From Burkholderiales bacterium (GTDB taxonomy: Bacteria; Pseudomonadota; Gammaproteobacteria; Burkholderiales; Burkholderiaceae_E): 64,000 nucleotides of DNA. Below are positions 50,079-59,354 of this stretch, in pieces. Made by a program: the position numbers and the translations under genes. The notes under the pieces were generated by a model. It searched no databases and was not told the DNA's origin. It was given only the letters and a program-made list of their open reading frames with translations. The DNA is taken from the NCBI GenBank assembly GCA_029977705.1, contig JAPOKJ010000012.1, forward strand, positions 1-64,000, read 5' to 3'. Every line of letters starts with the position of its first letter. Positions within the stretch are counted from its first letter, which is position 1.

Positions 50079-51128
50079 ATGGCCCAATACATCCTCAGGC
50101 GCCTGCTGCTGCTGATTCCGACGCTGATCGGGGTGCTGCTGGTGTCCTTCGTCATGATCCAGTTCGTGCCTGGCGGTCCGGTCGAGCAGATGGTGCAGCA
50201 ATTGCGCGGCAAGGATGGCGGCGGTGGCGAGGTGGCGGCCAGCGGCGGCGGCTATCGCGGCGCCCAGGGGGTCGATCCGGACAAGATCAAGGAAATCAGG
50301 AAGCTGTACGGCTTCGACAAGCCGGCCCACGAGCGCTTCTTCGACATGATGGGTCGCTATGCGCGCTTTGATCTGGGGCAGAGCTACTTCCAGCCCAAGT
50401 CGGTGCTGCAACTGATCAAGGAGAAGCTGCCGGTCTCGATCAGCCTGGGGCTGTGGTCCTTCCTGATCGTGTATGCGGTGTCGATTCCGCTGGGCATCGC
50501 CAAGGCGGTACGTCACGGCTCGGCCTTCGACCTGTGGACCAGCACCGTCATCCTGGTCGGCTATGCGATCCCGGGCTTCGTGCTCGGGGTGGTGCTGCTG
50601 GTGCTGTTTGGCGGTGGCAGCTTCGTGCAGTGGTTCCCATTGCGCAACCTGACTTCCGACAATTTTGCGCAACTGACGCTGATCGGCAAGGTGCTCGATT
50701 ATTTCTGGCACCTGACCCTGCCCCTGATCTGTCTGGTGGTGGGCAGCTTTGCCGTCACCACCATGCTCACCAAGAACACCTTTCTCGAGGAAATCCGCCG
50801 CCAGTATGTGCTGACCGCCAGGGCCAAGGGCCTGAGCGAGCGGACCGTGTTCTACAAGCACATCTTCCGCAATGCCCTGATTCCTCTGGTCACGGCCTTT
50901 CCGGCCGCCTTCATCGGTGCCTTTTTCACCGGTTCGCTGCTGATCGAGACCCTGTTCTCGCTCGATGGCCTGGGCCTGCTCTCCTACAACTCGGTGATCC
51001 AGCGCGACTATCCGGTGGTGCTCGGTTCGCTGTATGTGTTTTCGATCATCGGGCTGATCACCAAGCTGATCACCGACATCTCCTACACCTGGGTCGATCC
51101 CCGGGTCAAGTTCGATGCACTCGCCTGA
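50079..51128 (+). CDS. yejB: ABC transporter permease, YejB type
   Basis: A 349-residue permease of the oligopeptide family. A first membrane helix (about 9-30), a periplasmic loop with a Gly-rich stretch (KDGGGGEVAASGGGY), then five more helices follow. The EAA loop that docks the ATPase is around YVLTARAKGLSERTVFYKHIFRNAL. The gene lies nine bases after yejA and overlaps yejE by 14 bases. YejB and YejE form the membrane channel for the substrate captured by YejA. Confidence 0.93.
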   Translation: MAQYILRRLLLLIPTLIGVLLVSFVMIQFVPGGPVEQMVQQLRGKDGGGGEVAASGGGYRGAQGVDPDKIKEIRKLYGFDKPAHERFFDMMGRYARFDLGQSYFQPKSVLQLIKEKLPVSISLGLWSFLIVYAVSIPLGIAKAVRHGSAFDLWTSTVILVGYAIPGFVLGVVLLVLFGGGSFVQWFPLRNLTSDNFAQLTLIGKVLDYFWHLTLPLICLVVGSFAVTTMLTKNTFLEEIRRQYVLTARAKGLSERTVFYKHIFRNALIPLVTAFPAAFIGAFFTGSLLIETLFSLDGLGLLSYNSVIQRDYPVVLGSLYVFSIIGLITKLITDISYTWVDPRVKFDALA

Positions 51129-52188
51129 GCCGCCCCTCGCCGCCGCGCCCCTGAGTGCTGCAGCAGCGCCCTCGCTGTCACCGGGCCGGCGCGCCTGGCT
51201 GCGCTTCAAGGCAAACCGGCGCGGCTACTGGTCGCTGTGGATCTTCCTGCTGGTGTTCGGCATCAGCCTGTTTGCCGAAGTGCTCTCCAACGATGCACCG
51301 GTCGTGGCCTCGTACAAGGGGCAGCTGTACTTCCCGATGCTCAAGACGTACCCCGAGACCACTTTCGGCGGCGACTTCCGCACCCGCACCGATTACCTTG
51401 ATCCCTATATCCGGCAGCAGTTGTCCAGCGACGGCAACTGGGCCCTGTGGCCGCCCAACCGTTACCGCTTCGATACGCTCAACTATTTCGCGCCCAGTCC
51501 CAATCCGGCACCTCCCTCGTCGGTCAACTGGCTCGGGACCGACGATCGCGGTCGCGACATCCTGGCCCGCCTGCTGTATGGCTTCCGGCTGTCCATCCTG
51601 TTCGGTCTGGCCCTCACGGTGATCGGGATGATCCTGGGCCTGCTGGCTGGCGCGGTACAGGGCTTTTTCGGTGGCAAGGTCGACCTGTTCATGCAGCGCT
51701 TCATCGAAATCTGGGGCTCGGTCCCGGAGCTTTACCTGCTGCTGATCCTGGCCTCGATCTTCGAGCCCAGTGTGTGGATCCTGCTGGTCATCCTGTCCTT
51801 GTTCGGCTGGATGGGGCTGGCCGACTACACCCGCGCCGAGTTTCTGCGCAATCGCGAGCTCGAATACGTGACGGCCGCCCGTGCCATGGGCCTGAGCCCC
51901 TGGCAGATCATCCGGCGCCACGTGCTGCCCAATTCCCTGACGCCGGCGATCGCCTTCCTGCCGTTTCGCATGAGCGCCGCGATCGTGGCCCTGACCAGCC
52001 TGGACTTTCTCGGCCTGGGGGTGCCGCCCTCGACGCCCAGCCTGGGCGAGATGCTCTCGCAGGGCAAGTCGAACCTGGATGCCTGGTGGATCTCGCTGAG
52101 CACCTTCGGGGTGCTGGTGGCGTCCCTGATGCTCCTGATCTTCATCGGCGAGGCCTTGCGCGATGCCCTTGACACTCGCAAAGGCTGA
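51115..52188 (+). CDS. yejE: ABC transporter permease, YejE type
   Basis: A 357-residue permease. A first helix (about 40-60) is followed by a large periplasmic segment (DYLDPYIRQQLSSDGNWALWPPNRY) typical of YejE. The LGTDDRGRDILARLLYGFRLS motif of the DppC/OppC family comes next, and then five helices with EAA loop YVTAARAMGLSPWQIIRRHVLPN. The N-terminus has an Ala/Pro-rich run before the first helix. It overlaps yejB by 14 bases, and yejF starts six bases after its stop. Confidence 0.93.
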   Translation: MHSPEPPLAAAPLSAAAAPSLSPGRRAWLRFKANRRGYWSLWIFLLVFGISLFAEVLSNDAPVVASYKGQLYFPMLKTYPETTFGGDFRTRTDYLDPYIRQQLSSDGNWALWPPNRYRFDTLNYFAPSPNPAPPSSVNWLGTDDRGRDILARLLYGFRLSILFGLALTVIGMILGLLAGAVQGFFGGKVDLFMQRFIEIWGSVPELYLLLILASIFEPSVWILLVILSLFGWMGLADYTRAEFLRNRELEYVTAARAMGLSPWQIIRRHVLPNSLTPAIAFLPFRMSAAIVALTSLDFLGLGVPPSTPSLGEMLSQGKSNLDAWWISLSTFGVLVASLMLLIFIGEALRDALDTRKG

Positions 52189-52194
52189 ACCGGC

Positions 52195-53829
52195 ATGACG
52201 ATCCCCGCCGTGAATTCCGGTACTGCCGACCAGGTCTTGCTGTCGGTGCGCGACCTGCGGGTGGCCTTCGGCACGCCCGGTGAGGGCAAGGCTGCGCGCG
52301 AGGTGGTGCATGGCATCAGCTTCGATCTGAAGGCGGGCCGCAAGCTGGCCATTGTCGGCGAGTCCGGTTCGGGCAAGACGGTCAGTGCCCAGGCCTTGCT
52401 GCGTTTGGGCATCGACGCGCAGTATCAGGGCAGCATCCTGTATCAGGGCGAGTCGCTGCTCGATGCGAGCCAGATGCGCATGCGCCAGCTGCGTGGCAAG
52501 GAGATCGCGATGATCTTCCAGGAGCCGATGAGCGCGCTGAATCCGCTCTACTCGGTCGGCAACCAGGTCTGTGAGGTGCTCGAACTGCACGAAGGCCTGA
52601 CCCGTGCACAGGCCCGGGCCAAGGCCATCGAATTGTTTGCGCGGACCCAGATCAGCGAACCGGAACGACGTTTCGCCGCCCTGCCACACCAGCTCTCCGG
52701 CGGGCAGCGCCAGCGCGTGATGATTGCGATGGCGCTGGCCTGCAGTCCCCGCCTGCTGATCGCCGATGAGCCGACCACGGCGCTCGATGTGACCGTGCAA
52801 AAGCAGATCCTGATGCTGTTGCAGGACCTGCAGCGCCAGGCCGGCCTGACCGTGATGCTGATCACCCACGATCTGCCCCTGGTACAGGCCTTTGCCGATG
52901 AGGTGGTGGTGATGGAAAACGGGGTGATCGTCGAGCAGGGGCCGACGCGCCAGCTGTTCGATGCGCCGCGCCAGGCCTACACCCAGCGCCTGATTGCCAG
53001 CCGCCCCCAGCGACTCGTACCCGAGAGCGAGCGCCAGCCCGATGGTCAGGCCTTGCTGATGCAGGGCCGGCAACTGGGTTGCCGCTACTGGTCGCGCACT
53101 GGACTGTTTTCGCGCAAGGCCTTCGATGCGGTACGTCAGGCCGATGTCACCCTCGCCCCGGCCCGCACGCTGGGCATCGTCGGCGAATCGGGTTCGGGCA
53201 AGACCACCCTGGGCATGATCCTGCTGCGCCTGGCGCGCGGCCAGATGCTCGGTGAAGTCGACTTCAAGGGCGTGCGTATCGATGCCCTGCGCGAAGCGGC
53301 GCTGCGGCCGATGCGAAAGCACCTGCAGGTCGTGTTCCAGGATCCCTACAATGCCTTGTCACCGCGCCAGACGGTGGAGCAGATCGTCGGGGAGGGCCTG
53401 GCGCTGCACCAGCCCCAGCTGACGCCAGCCGAGCGGCGCGCCGAGATCGTGCGCATGCTGGGCGAGGTCGGTCTCGATGCCTCGGCCCTGTCCCGTTATC
53501 CGCATGAATTTTCAGGCGGGCAGCGCCAGCGCATCTGCATCGCGAGGGCTGTGATCGTCCGCCCGCAACTGGTGCTTCTCGATGAGCCGACCTCGGCGCT
53601 CGATGTGTCGGTCCAGGCCCAGGTGCTGGCGCTGCTGCGCGACCTGCAGACCCGCTACCAGCTCAGTTATCTGTTCATCACCCACGACCTGGCGGTCATT
53701 CGCGCGATGTCGCATGACATGCTGGTGATGAAGGACGGCCAGATCGTCGAACGCGGCGAGACCCTGTCGCTGTTTGAATCGCCCAGCCACCCCTACACCC
53801 GGGAATTGCTGGCGGCCTCGCTGGCCTGA
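52195..53829 (+). CDS. yejF: ABC transporter ATP-binding protein with duplicated nucleotide-binding domains, YejF type
   Basis: A 544-residue ATPase containing two OppD/OppF-like domains in one chain. Walker A GESGSGKT occurs twice (about 54-61 and 329-336). The signatures are LSGGQRQRVMIAMAL and FSGGQRQRICIARAV, with Walker B LLIADEPTTALD and LVLLDEPTSALD. Both domains look catalytically intact. The fusion is typical of YejF. It energises the YejB/YejE channel and closes the operon; a hairpin follows 25 bases after the stop. Confidence 0.94.
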   Translation: MTIPAVNSGTADQVLLSVRDLRVAFGTPGEGKAAREVVHGISFDLKAGRKLAIVGESGSGKTVSAQALLRLGIDAQYQGSILYQGESLLDASQMRMRQLRGKEIAMIFQEPMSALNPLYSVGNQVCEVLELHEGLTRAQARAKAIELFARTQISEPERRFAALPHQLSGGQRQRVMIAMALACSPRLLIADEPTTALDVTVQKQILMLLQDLQRQAGLTVMLITHDLPLVQAFADEVVVMENGVIVEQGPTRQLFDAPRQAYTQRLIASRPQRLVPESERQPDGQALLMQGRQLGCRYWSRTGLFSRKAFDAVRQADVTLAPARTLGIVGESGSGKTTLGMILLRLARGQMLGEVDFKGVRIDALREAALRPMRKHLQVVFQDPYNALSPRQTVEQIVGEGLALHQPQLTPAERRAEIVRMLGEVGLDASALSRYPHEFSGGQRQRICIARAVIVRPQLVLLDEPTSALDVSVQAQVLALLRDLQTRYQLSYLFITHDLAVIRAMSHDMLVMKDGQIVERGETLSLFESPSHPYTRELLAASLA

Positions 53830-53854
53830 GCGATGCGGGTGTTGGCTGGACACT

Positions 53855-53875
53855 GGCGCCCGGTCATTGGGCGCC
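53855..53875. terminator. Hairpin between convergent yejF and mltD
   Basis: GGCGCCC, seven-base loop, GGGCGCC: a perfect seven-pair stem in the 60-base gap between the two convergent stop codons. No T tract; probably bidirectional. Confidence 0.5.
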
Positions 53876-53889
53876 TGGTGGTCAGCGGC

Positions 53890-55728
53890 TCAGGCGCGCT
53901 TGGCTTTTCGGACCGGACCCTTGGCCACCTTGTGGCTGGCCGCCGGGGTGGCCTTGGCCTTGCCACCGGGAGCGCGCGACGCCACCTTCGTGACGCCCTT
54001 GGCAGGCGCCTTGACGGCGACCGGATGATGGCCCTTGCCATGACGTCGCGCGGCCGGCTTGGTGGCTGCGCCATCGGCAGCCTCGGCACGCGCTGTCTTG
54101 CCGTCCGCCCGGGTCTCGCTGCGCGCTTCCTGGGCGTCTTCGGCCGTGGCGGCCACCGTGGACAGGCGGGCAGTCGAGGAGACCACCTGTCGCTGGCCGC
54201 TTTCTTCGGTCAGCACCGTTTGCGAGTGGGCCGGCCGCACCAGCAGGTTCATGCCGCGCGCCACTGACTTCTTGACGCCATTCCAGGCCTTGAGGGTCGC
54301 CACCGACAGGCCATAGCGTGCCGCGATGCCGGGCAGGGTTTCCTTGCGGCCAACCGTGTGGTACTGCGCAGGCACCGACACCGCCTCGTATACGCGCGGG
54401 GCCACGAAGCTTTCGACGCGGGTCTCGTCCGGGACCTCGACATGCGGGGCGAGCAGCTTGGTGCCGGGCAGGATGCGGCTGTCGACGCGCAGGCCATTGG
54501 CGCGGCGCAGTTCAGCCTCGCTGATGTTGCCGCGCTCGGCCACCTGGGCCAGGGTTTCGCCCGGCTTGATGGTGTAGGGCTGCCAGCTCGCCATCACGCG
54601 CTTTTCGTCGGCATGCTTGCGGACTGCTTCGAGAAAGGCATCGACCCGGTCGGCCGGCAGCTTGATTTCGTTGTTCTTGCTGGCGGCGATCACCGGACGG
54701 TTGTGGGCCGGGTTCAGCGCGACAAATTCGTCGACCGACATGCCCGCAAATTTCGCGGCCAGCTTAAGGTCGATCGGGCGGGTTTTCTCGATGGTGACGA
54801 AGTAAGGCTTGTTCGGCATCACCGGCAACTCGAGATTCAACTCCTGGGCCTTGAGCAGGATGTTCTTGAGGGCGATCAGCTTGGGCACATAGTGCCGGGT
54901 CTCAGCCGGCATGTTCAGGCTCAGGTAATCGCCGTTGCCCCCACGCGCCCGCGAGGCCTTCACCGCTCGCGCCACTGCGCCTTCCCCCCAGTTGTAGGAG
55001 GCCAGGGCCAGGAACCAGTCGTTGCCATGCATGGCATGGATCTTTTGCAGGTAGTCGAGCGCGGCGCGCGTGGACTTGACGACATCGCGACGGTTGTCGA
55101 CCCACCAGTTCTGGTTCAGGTCGTAGGCTTTGCCGGTCGAGGGAATGAATTGCCACAGGCCGGCCGCCTTGGCCGAGGACAGGGCCACCGGATTCATGGC
55201 GCTTTCCACGAAGGGCAGCAAGGCCAGCTCGGTGGGCATGTTGCGCCGCTCGAGTTCCTCGACGATGAAATACAGGTAACGTCCGCCGCGCGACATCATG
55301 CGCTGCAGGTAGGCCGGCTGGGACAGGTAGAAGCGCTCCTTCTCGGCCACCAGGGGCGTGTCCAGTTCGGGCATCGCAAAGCCCTTGCGGATGCGCACCC
55401 ACAGGTCTTTCTCGTTGATCTCGGCCGGCACCACCGGGTCCGTGGTCGCCGCTGCAACCGCCGCCGGCGGTGTCGCAGGTGCAGCGACCGGACCGGTCTC
55501 GTTGTTGCCGGCGACGATCGGCCGATCGGTGTCGGGGCGCTTGCGCGCGCTGGCGGCGGGGGCTGGCCGGGCTTCGACAGACGCCGTAGGCGGGGGCTTG
55601 GCAGCGCTGACCTCGGCAGCGGGTGCCGGGGCCATGCCAGTACTGGCACAGGCGCTGAGCAGTGCGCTCAATGCCAGGGCGCCCAGGCCGGAAAAGAGAC
55701 CGTGGATCGCATCCTGAGTTTGCTTCAA
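53890..55728 (-). CDS. mltD: Membrane-bound lytic murein transglycosylase D with LysM domains and basic tail
   Basis: A 612-residue lipoprotein transglycosylase that cleaves peptidoglycan with 1,6-anhydro product. The lipobox LLSAC has Cys27. A low-complexity linker leads to the SLT domain (about 125-270), with catalytic Glu in LPFVESAMNP and the downstream AAGLWQFIPSTGKAYDL. Two LysM domains lie near 385-430 (YTIKPGETLAQVAERGN) and 455-500 (HTVGRKETLPGIAARYG). The last 60 residues are Lys/Ala/Pro-rich with repeated AxK patterns, like histone H1-type tails. Translation begins at TTG (55728), with TAGGAG seven bases upstream. It is the outer member of the mltD, gloB, rnhA, dnaQ block. Confidence 0.94.
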   Translation of the reverse strand: MKQTQDAIHGLFSGLGALALSALLSACASTGMAPAPAAEVSAAKPPPTASVEARPAPAASARKRPDTDRPIVAGNNETGPVAAPATPPAAVAAATTDPVVPAEINEKDLWVRIRKGFAMPELDTPLVAEKERFYLSQPAYLQRMMSRGGRYLYFIVEELERRNMPTELALLPFVESAMNPVALSSAKAAGLWQFIPSTGKAYDLNQNWWVDNRRDVVKSTRAALDYLQKIHAMHGNDWFLALASYNWGEGAVARAVKASRARGGNGDYLSLNMPAETRHYVPKLIALKNILLKAQELNLELPVMPNKPYFVTIEKTRPIDLKLAAKFAGMSVDEFVALNPAHNRPVIAASKNNEIKLPADRVDAFLEAVRKHADEKRVMASWQPYTIKPGETLAQVAERGNISEAELRRANGLRVDSRILPGTKLLAPHVEVPDETRVESFVAPRVYEAVSVPAQYHTVGRKETLPGIAARYGLSVATLKAWNGVKKSVARGMNLLVRPAHSQTVLTEESGQRQVVSSTARLSTVAATAEDAQEARSETRADGKTARAEAADGAATKPAARRHGKGHHPVAVKAPAKGVTKVASRAPGGKAKATPAASHKVAKGPVRKAKRA

Positions 55729-55871
55729 TCCAAGCTCCTAACTCATTGATTTCAAGGTAAAACCCGCGACCCAAGAAAGAAATCGCCCGACCGCCGGCAT
55801 AGTACCCCAATTCGGGGTGCCGGACAATTTGGCGGCGCTGTCCCGGCCGCTGTGTCGCTCATCGATCAACA

Positions 55872-56723
55872 TCATCGATAAACATTCTTCCAGGCACGCA
55901 GCGCGGCGAAGCGGGTGGCGCGATCGATGGTTGTGCCGGCCGGCCATTGTCCGGCGGCCGTCAGCGCGGCATCGCAGTCATTTCGATCGGCCAGCAGGAA
56001 GGGGTTGGTGGCGCGCTCGATGGCCAGGCTGCTCGGCACGGTGGACTGGGCGCGCGCCCGTGCTGCCTCGGCCTCCGCGAGCCTGGCGCGGATCGTGGCA
56101 TCGCCGGGAAAGGCGGCCTGGGCAAAGCGCAGATTGCTCAGGGTGTACTCGTGGGCGCAGTAGACCAGGGTCGGGCCGGGCAGGGCGGCCAGCCGCTCCA
56201 GCGATGACTGCATCTGCGCCGGGCTGCCCTCGAACAGCCGGCCACAGCCGGCCGCGAACAGGGTATCCCCGCAGAACAGCACCGGCGGCGCTTCGCGGCT
56301 GCCCAGGTGCTCAGCGTAGTAGGCGACATGCGAGGAGGTATGGCCCGGTACCGGCAGGGCCTGGAAACGTGCCGCCACCTCGGGGACCTCGACCTGCTCG
56401 TCCGTGACCACGGTGTCCACGTCTTCGATGCGCGAGTCGAAGGGGCCGATCACCCGGCAGTGCCACTGCGCCTTGAGCGCCGCCAGGCCACCGATATGGT
56501 CGGCATGATGATGGGTGATCAGGATCGCGGCCAGCCGATAGCCCTTGTCCTGCAGGCGCCGGTTGATGGCCTCGGCGTCTCCGGGATCGACCACCGCGAC
56601 CGGGCGGGGCTGTCCTGCCGTGGCAGGTTCGGGTCCGAGGATCAGCCACAGGTAATTGTCGTCAAAGGCCGGTACGGCTTCGACCAGCGGATGGGGGCTG
56701 GGGAGGAAGGAACTGGAAGTCAT
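55872..56723 (-). CDS. gloB: Hydroxyacylglutathione hydrolase (glyoxalase II)
   Basis: A 283-residue metallo-beta-lactamase-fold enzyme that hydrolyses S-lactoylglutathione, the second step of methylglyoxal detoxification. The dinuclear metal motif is THHHADHIGG (about 73-82). Further ligands are in PVPGHTSSHVAYY and FCGDTLFAAGCGR. The C-terminal HAGH domain includes CAHEYTLSNLRFA. The ATG at 56723 gives the normal N-terminus (AVPAFDDNYLW follows shortly); longer starts cross into the methyltransferase gene. It is divergent from the methyltransferase gene with 55 bases between. Confidence 0.96.
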   Translation of the reverse strand: MTSSSFLPSPHPLVEAVPAFDDNYLWLILGPEPATAGQPRPVAVVDPGDAEAINRRLQDKGYRLAAILITHHHADHIGGLAALKAQWHCRVIGPFDSRIEDVDTVVTDEQVEVPEVAARFQALPVPGHTSSHVAYYAEHLGSREAPPVLFCGDTLFAAGCGRLFEGSPAQMQSSLERLAALPGPTLVYCAHEYTLSNLRFAQAAFPGDATIRARLAEAEAARARAQSTVPSSLAIERATNPFLLADRNDCDAALTAAGQWPAGTTIDRATRFAALRAWKNVYR

Positions 56724-56778
56724 GTTAAAAAGAGCCCCGCAAGAATGGGATTGAATCCGGCTGATTATAGAAACAAAC

Positions 56779-57630
56779 ATGACCGCTCCCGTCCCTCCAC
56801 CGTCTTCGGCCGGACCCCCGCAGGCTGCGCGCCCGCCCGCGCCACCCGATCCCTGGTCGGCCTGGCTCGCCACGCCGGCCGGCCGCTACCTGCTGGCCTG
56901 GGAGCAGGACGAGTGCGATGAGCGCGTCGTCAACATCTTCGGATTCAATGCCTTGCAGTGCGGCACCCCGCAGTTGCAGGCCCTGCAGCACAACCGCATG
57001 CCGCTTCGCTGTGTGGTGCTCGACGCTGAGCACCTGTCGCAGCTCGGGGCCGCTGGCGCAGCCAGCGCGGTGCTGACCGACCAGTTCGAGGCCTTGCCCT
57101 TTGCCAGCCAGTCGATCGATCTGCTGGTGCTGCCCCATGTGCTGGAGTTTTCGGGCGATCCGCACCAACTGCTGCGCGAGGCTGAAAGGGTGCTGCGTCC
57201 CGAGGGGCGGGTACTGATCCTGGGGCTCAATCCCTTCAGCCTGTGGGGTGCGCGGCATATGCTGGCCGGCTGGTTCTTCAAGGCCCGCCTGCCGGCCAAT
57301 GCCCGCATGATCTCGCTGTCGCGCCTGCGTGACTGGCTCAAGCTGCTCGAGATCGAGATCGAGCGGGTCAGTTTCGGCTGCTACCGGCCGATGCCGCGCA
57401 GCGAGGCGGGTCAGAGACGCAGTGCATTTTTCGAAAGCCTGGGCGATCGCCTGTGGCCGGTGTGCGGAGCGGTGTATTGCGTCACCGCCGTCAAGCGTGT
57501 CGCCGGCATGCGCCTGATCGGCCCGGCCTGGAAGGGGCGCCGGCTGGAAGGCAAGGCCGTCGGTGTGCCGGGTGTGCGACGCAGTGCCACGGCGCAGGGC
57601 GAAGCAGTCAACGAGGGACCCCATGATTGA
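56779..57630 (+). CDS. SAM-dependent methyltransferase (type 11)
   Basis: A 283-residue class I methyltransferase fold. A Pro/Ala-rich N-terminus (1-25) is followed by [15 protein letters not shown]. The post-I acidic and motif II-III regions are [23 protein letters not shown] and [29 protein letters not shown]. The SAM-binding glycine motif I is degenerate ([11 protein letters not shown]), as common in this gloB/rnhA-linked family. Its substrate is unknown. The conserved neighbourhood (gloB, this gene, rnhA, dnaQ) is typical of Betaproteobacteria. It overlaps rnhA by eight bases. Confidence 0.88.
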   Translation: MTAPVPPPSSAGPPQAARPPAPPDPWSAWLATPAGRYLLAWEQDECDERVVNIFGFNALQCGTPQLQALQHNRMPLRCVVLDAEHLSQLGAAGAASAVLTDQFEALPFASQSIDLLVLPHVLEFSGDPHQLLREAERVLRPEGRVLILGLNPFSLWGARHMLAGWFFKARLPANARMISLSRLRDWLKLLEIEIERVSFGCYRPMPRSEAGQRRSAFFESLGDRLWPVCGAVYCVTAVKRVAGMRLIGPAWKGRRLEGKAVGVPGVRRSATAQGEAVNEGPHD

Positions 57631-58063
57631 GATTTACAGTGACGGCGCCTGCAAGGGCAATCCCGGGCCTGGCGGCTGGGGGGCCTTGCTGACCTCCGGC
57701 TCACACCGCAAGGAGATATTCGGGGGCGAGCTTCAGACCACCAACAACCGCATGGAGCTGCGGGCGGTCATCGAATCGCTGCGATTGCTCAAGCGGCCCA
57801 GCGCGGTGCGCATCTACACCGACTCCCAGTATGTGCAGAAGGGCGTCAATGAGTGGATGGCCTCCTGGAAGGCGCGTGGCTGGCGCACGGCCGACAAGAA
57901 GCCAGTGAAAAATGTCGACCTGTGGCAGGAGCTGGAGCCCTTGCTGGCACGCCACCACATCGAGTGGCGCTGGGTCAAGGGCCATGCCGGCAACCCAGGC
58001 AATGAGCGGGCCGATCAGCTGGCCAATGCCGGAGTGCCCGGTGCCAGTCCCCCAGCGCCCTGA
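57623..58063 (+). CDS. rnhA: Ribonuclease HI
   Basis: A 146-residue RNase HI, which degrades the RNA strand of RNA-DNA hybrids. The DEDD catalytic residues are visible in [16 protein letters not shown] (first Asp), [13 protein letters not shown] (Glu), YTDSQYV (Asp) and the C-terminal [10 protein letters not shown] (Asp), along with the basic-protrusion region [10 protein letters not shown]. The ATG at 57623, with GAGG upstream, gives the canonical start MIEIYSDG. It overlaps the methyltransferase stop by eight bases, so the two are co-translated. Confidence 0.98.
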   Translation: MIEIYSDGACKGNPGPGGWGALLTSGSHRKEIFGGELQTTNNRMELRAVIESLRLLKRPSAVRIYTDSQYVQKGVNEWMASWKARGWRTADKKPVKNVDLWQELEPLLARHHIEWRWVKGHAGNPGNERADQLANAGVPGASPPAP

Positions 58064-58080
58064 GGCCGATCGCTCCGTGG

Positions 58081-58101
58081 GCCGCAGGCAGGCCCTGCGG
58101 C
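58081..58101. terminator. Hairpin between convergent rnhA and aminotransferase genes
   Basis: GCCGCAGG, five-base loop, CCTGCGGC: a perfect eight-pair stem that fills the gap and ends next to the aminotransferase stop codon. No T tract. Likely bidirectional terminator. Confidence 0.5.
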
Positions 58102-59274
58102 TCAGCTGACCGCGCCGGCACGCAGCGCCTGTTTCAGGCGCTGGGCACCGGCATCGAGCAGTTGTGGTGACTTGGCAAAGCACCAGCGCACAAAGCCCTG
58201 TCCCTCCGGGCCGAAGGCCTCACCCGGGGCCAGGCCGAGGCCGTAGTCCCGCACCCAGGCCTTGCAGGTGGCCAGGCTGTCGCGCATGCCCTCGACCCGG
58301 AAGAACAGGTACATCGCGCCCGGCGGGCAGGCCAGTTGCAGGCGAGGCTGGTCCGACAGGGCTGCCAGCAGATGGTCGCGTCGCAGCTTCAGGTCATCGA
58401 CAAAGGCCCGTGCGACCGCCTCGCCCTGTTCGACGGCCACCACGCCGGCCTGCTGGACGAAGCCGGGCGCGCAGGAGGTGTTGTACTCGATCAGCACGCC
58501 GATGGCCTCGATGGTCGCCACCGGGGCCACCAGCCAGCCCAGGCGCCAGCCCGTCATCTGCCAGGTCTTGGAGAAGGTGTTGGCCACGATGACGCGGTCA
58601 TCGTCGCGGGCATGGTCGAGCAGCGAGGGCGCGTGATACGAGCCATCGAAGACCAGCCGGTCGTAAGCCTCATCGGACAGGATCCACACGCCGCGGGCAC
58701 GGCAGTGCTCGAGCAGCCGGCGCTGGTCGGCGCCGGACATGGTCCAGCCGCTCGGATTGTTCGGCGAGTTGATGAACACGGCACGGGTGTGCTCGTTGAT
58801 ACGGGACAGCAGCTTGTCCATGTCCAGTTGCCAGCCGCGCTGCGCCTCGAAATCGAGGGCCACGCGCTCGACGCGGGCGCCCAGGATGGCCGGGATCTCG
58901 GTCAGGTTCGGCCACAACGGCACGACGGCCACCACGGTATCGCCCGGCTCGAGCAGGGCCTGCGCTGCCAGCATCAGCGCGCTGACGCCTGAGCTGGTGA
59001 TCGCGATGCGGCGCGGGTCCTGGTCCAGGTAGCGCCCGAGGGCCTCGCGCAGCGCCGGCAGGCCCAGGTTCTGGCGGTAGAAAGTGTCGCCGCCATCGAG
59101 CGCGGCCTTGGCGGCCTCGCGGATGAAGGCCGGCGTCACGCCATCGGGCTCGCCGAACCAGTAGGCCAGCACATCCTCGCGTCCCATTCCCTCGTTGGCC
59201 ACTTCGCGGATGCGCGAGGCACCCAGGCGCAGGACGGTATCGCGGGCAAAGGCGGGGGCGGGCAGCAGGGTCAT
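58102..59274 (-). CDS. Pyridoxal phosphate-dependent aminotransferase (class I/II)
   Basis: A 390-residue fold-type I aminotransferase. The PLP-binding Lys236 is in NTFSKTWQMTGWRLGW. Other contacts are in SSGVSALML (phosphate loop), NSPNNPSGW, DEAYDRLVFDG and the C-terminal GEGFVR-like GQGFVRWCFA with the substrate carboxylate Arg. Substrate may be aspartate, alanine or an aromatic amino acid; the sequence does not decide. It sits on the minus strand between rnhA and dnaQ, interrupting an otherwise same-strand pair, with 80 bases between its start and that of dnaQ. Confidence 0.92.
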   Translation of the reverse strand: MTLLPAPAFARDTVLRLGASRIREVANEGMGREDVLAYWFGEPDGVTPAFIREAAKAALDGGDTFYRQNLGLPALREALGRYLDQDPRRIAITSSGVSALMLAAQALLEPGDTVVAVVPLWPNLTEIPAILGARVERVALDFEAQRGWQLDMDKLLSRINEHTRAVFINSPNNPSGWTMSGADQRRLLEHCRARGVWILSDEAYDRLVFDGSYHAPSLLDHARDDDRVIVANTFSKTWQMTGWRLGWLVAPVATIEAIGVLIEYNTSCAPGFVQQAGVVAVEQGEAVARAFVDDLKLRRDHLLAALSDQPRLQLACPPGAMYLFFRVEGMRDSLATCKAWVRDYGLGLAPGEAFGPEGQGFVRWCFAKSPQLLDAGAQRLKQALRAGAVS

Positions 59275-59354
59275 GGCAGGGCTTGAGTGGGCGTGGGGAC
59301 GGGCGCTTTATACCACCTTCGCAGTCGCTCGATGCGGCGCGTTACACTTGTCGC

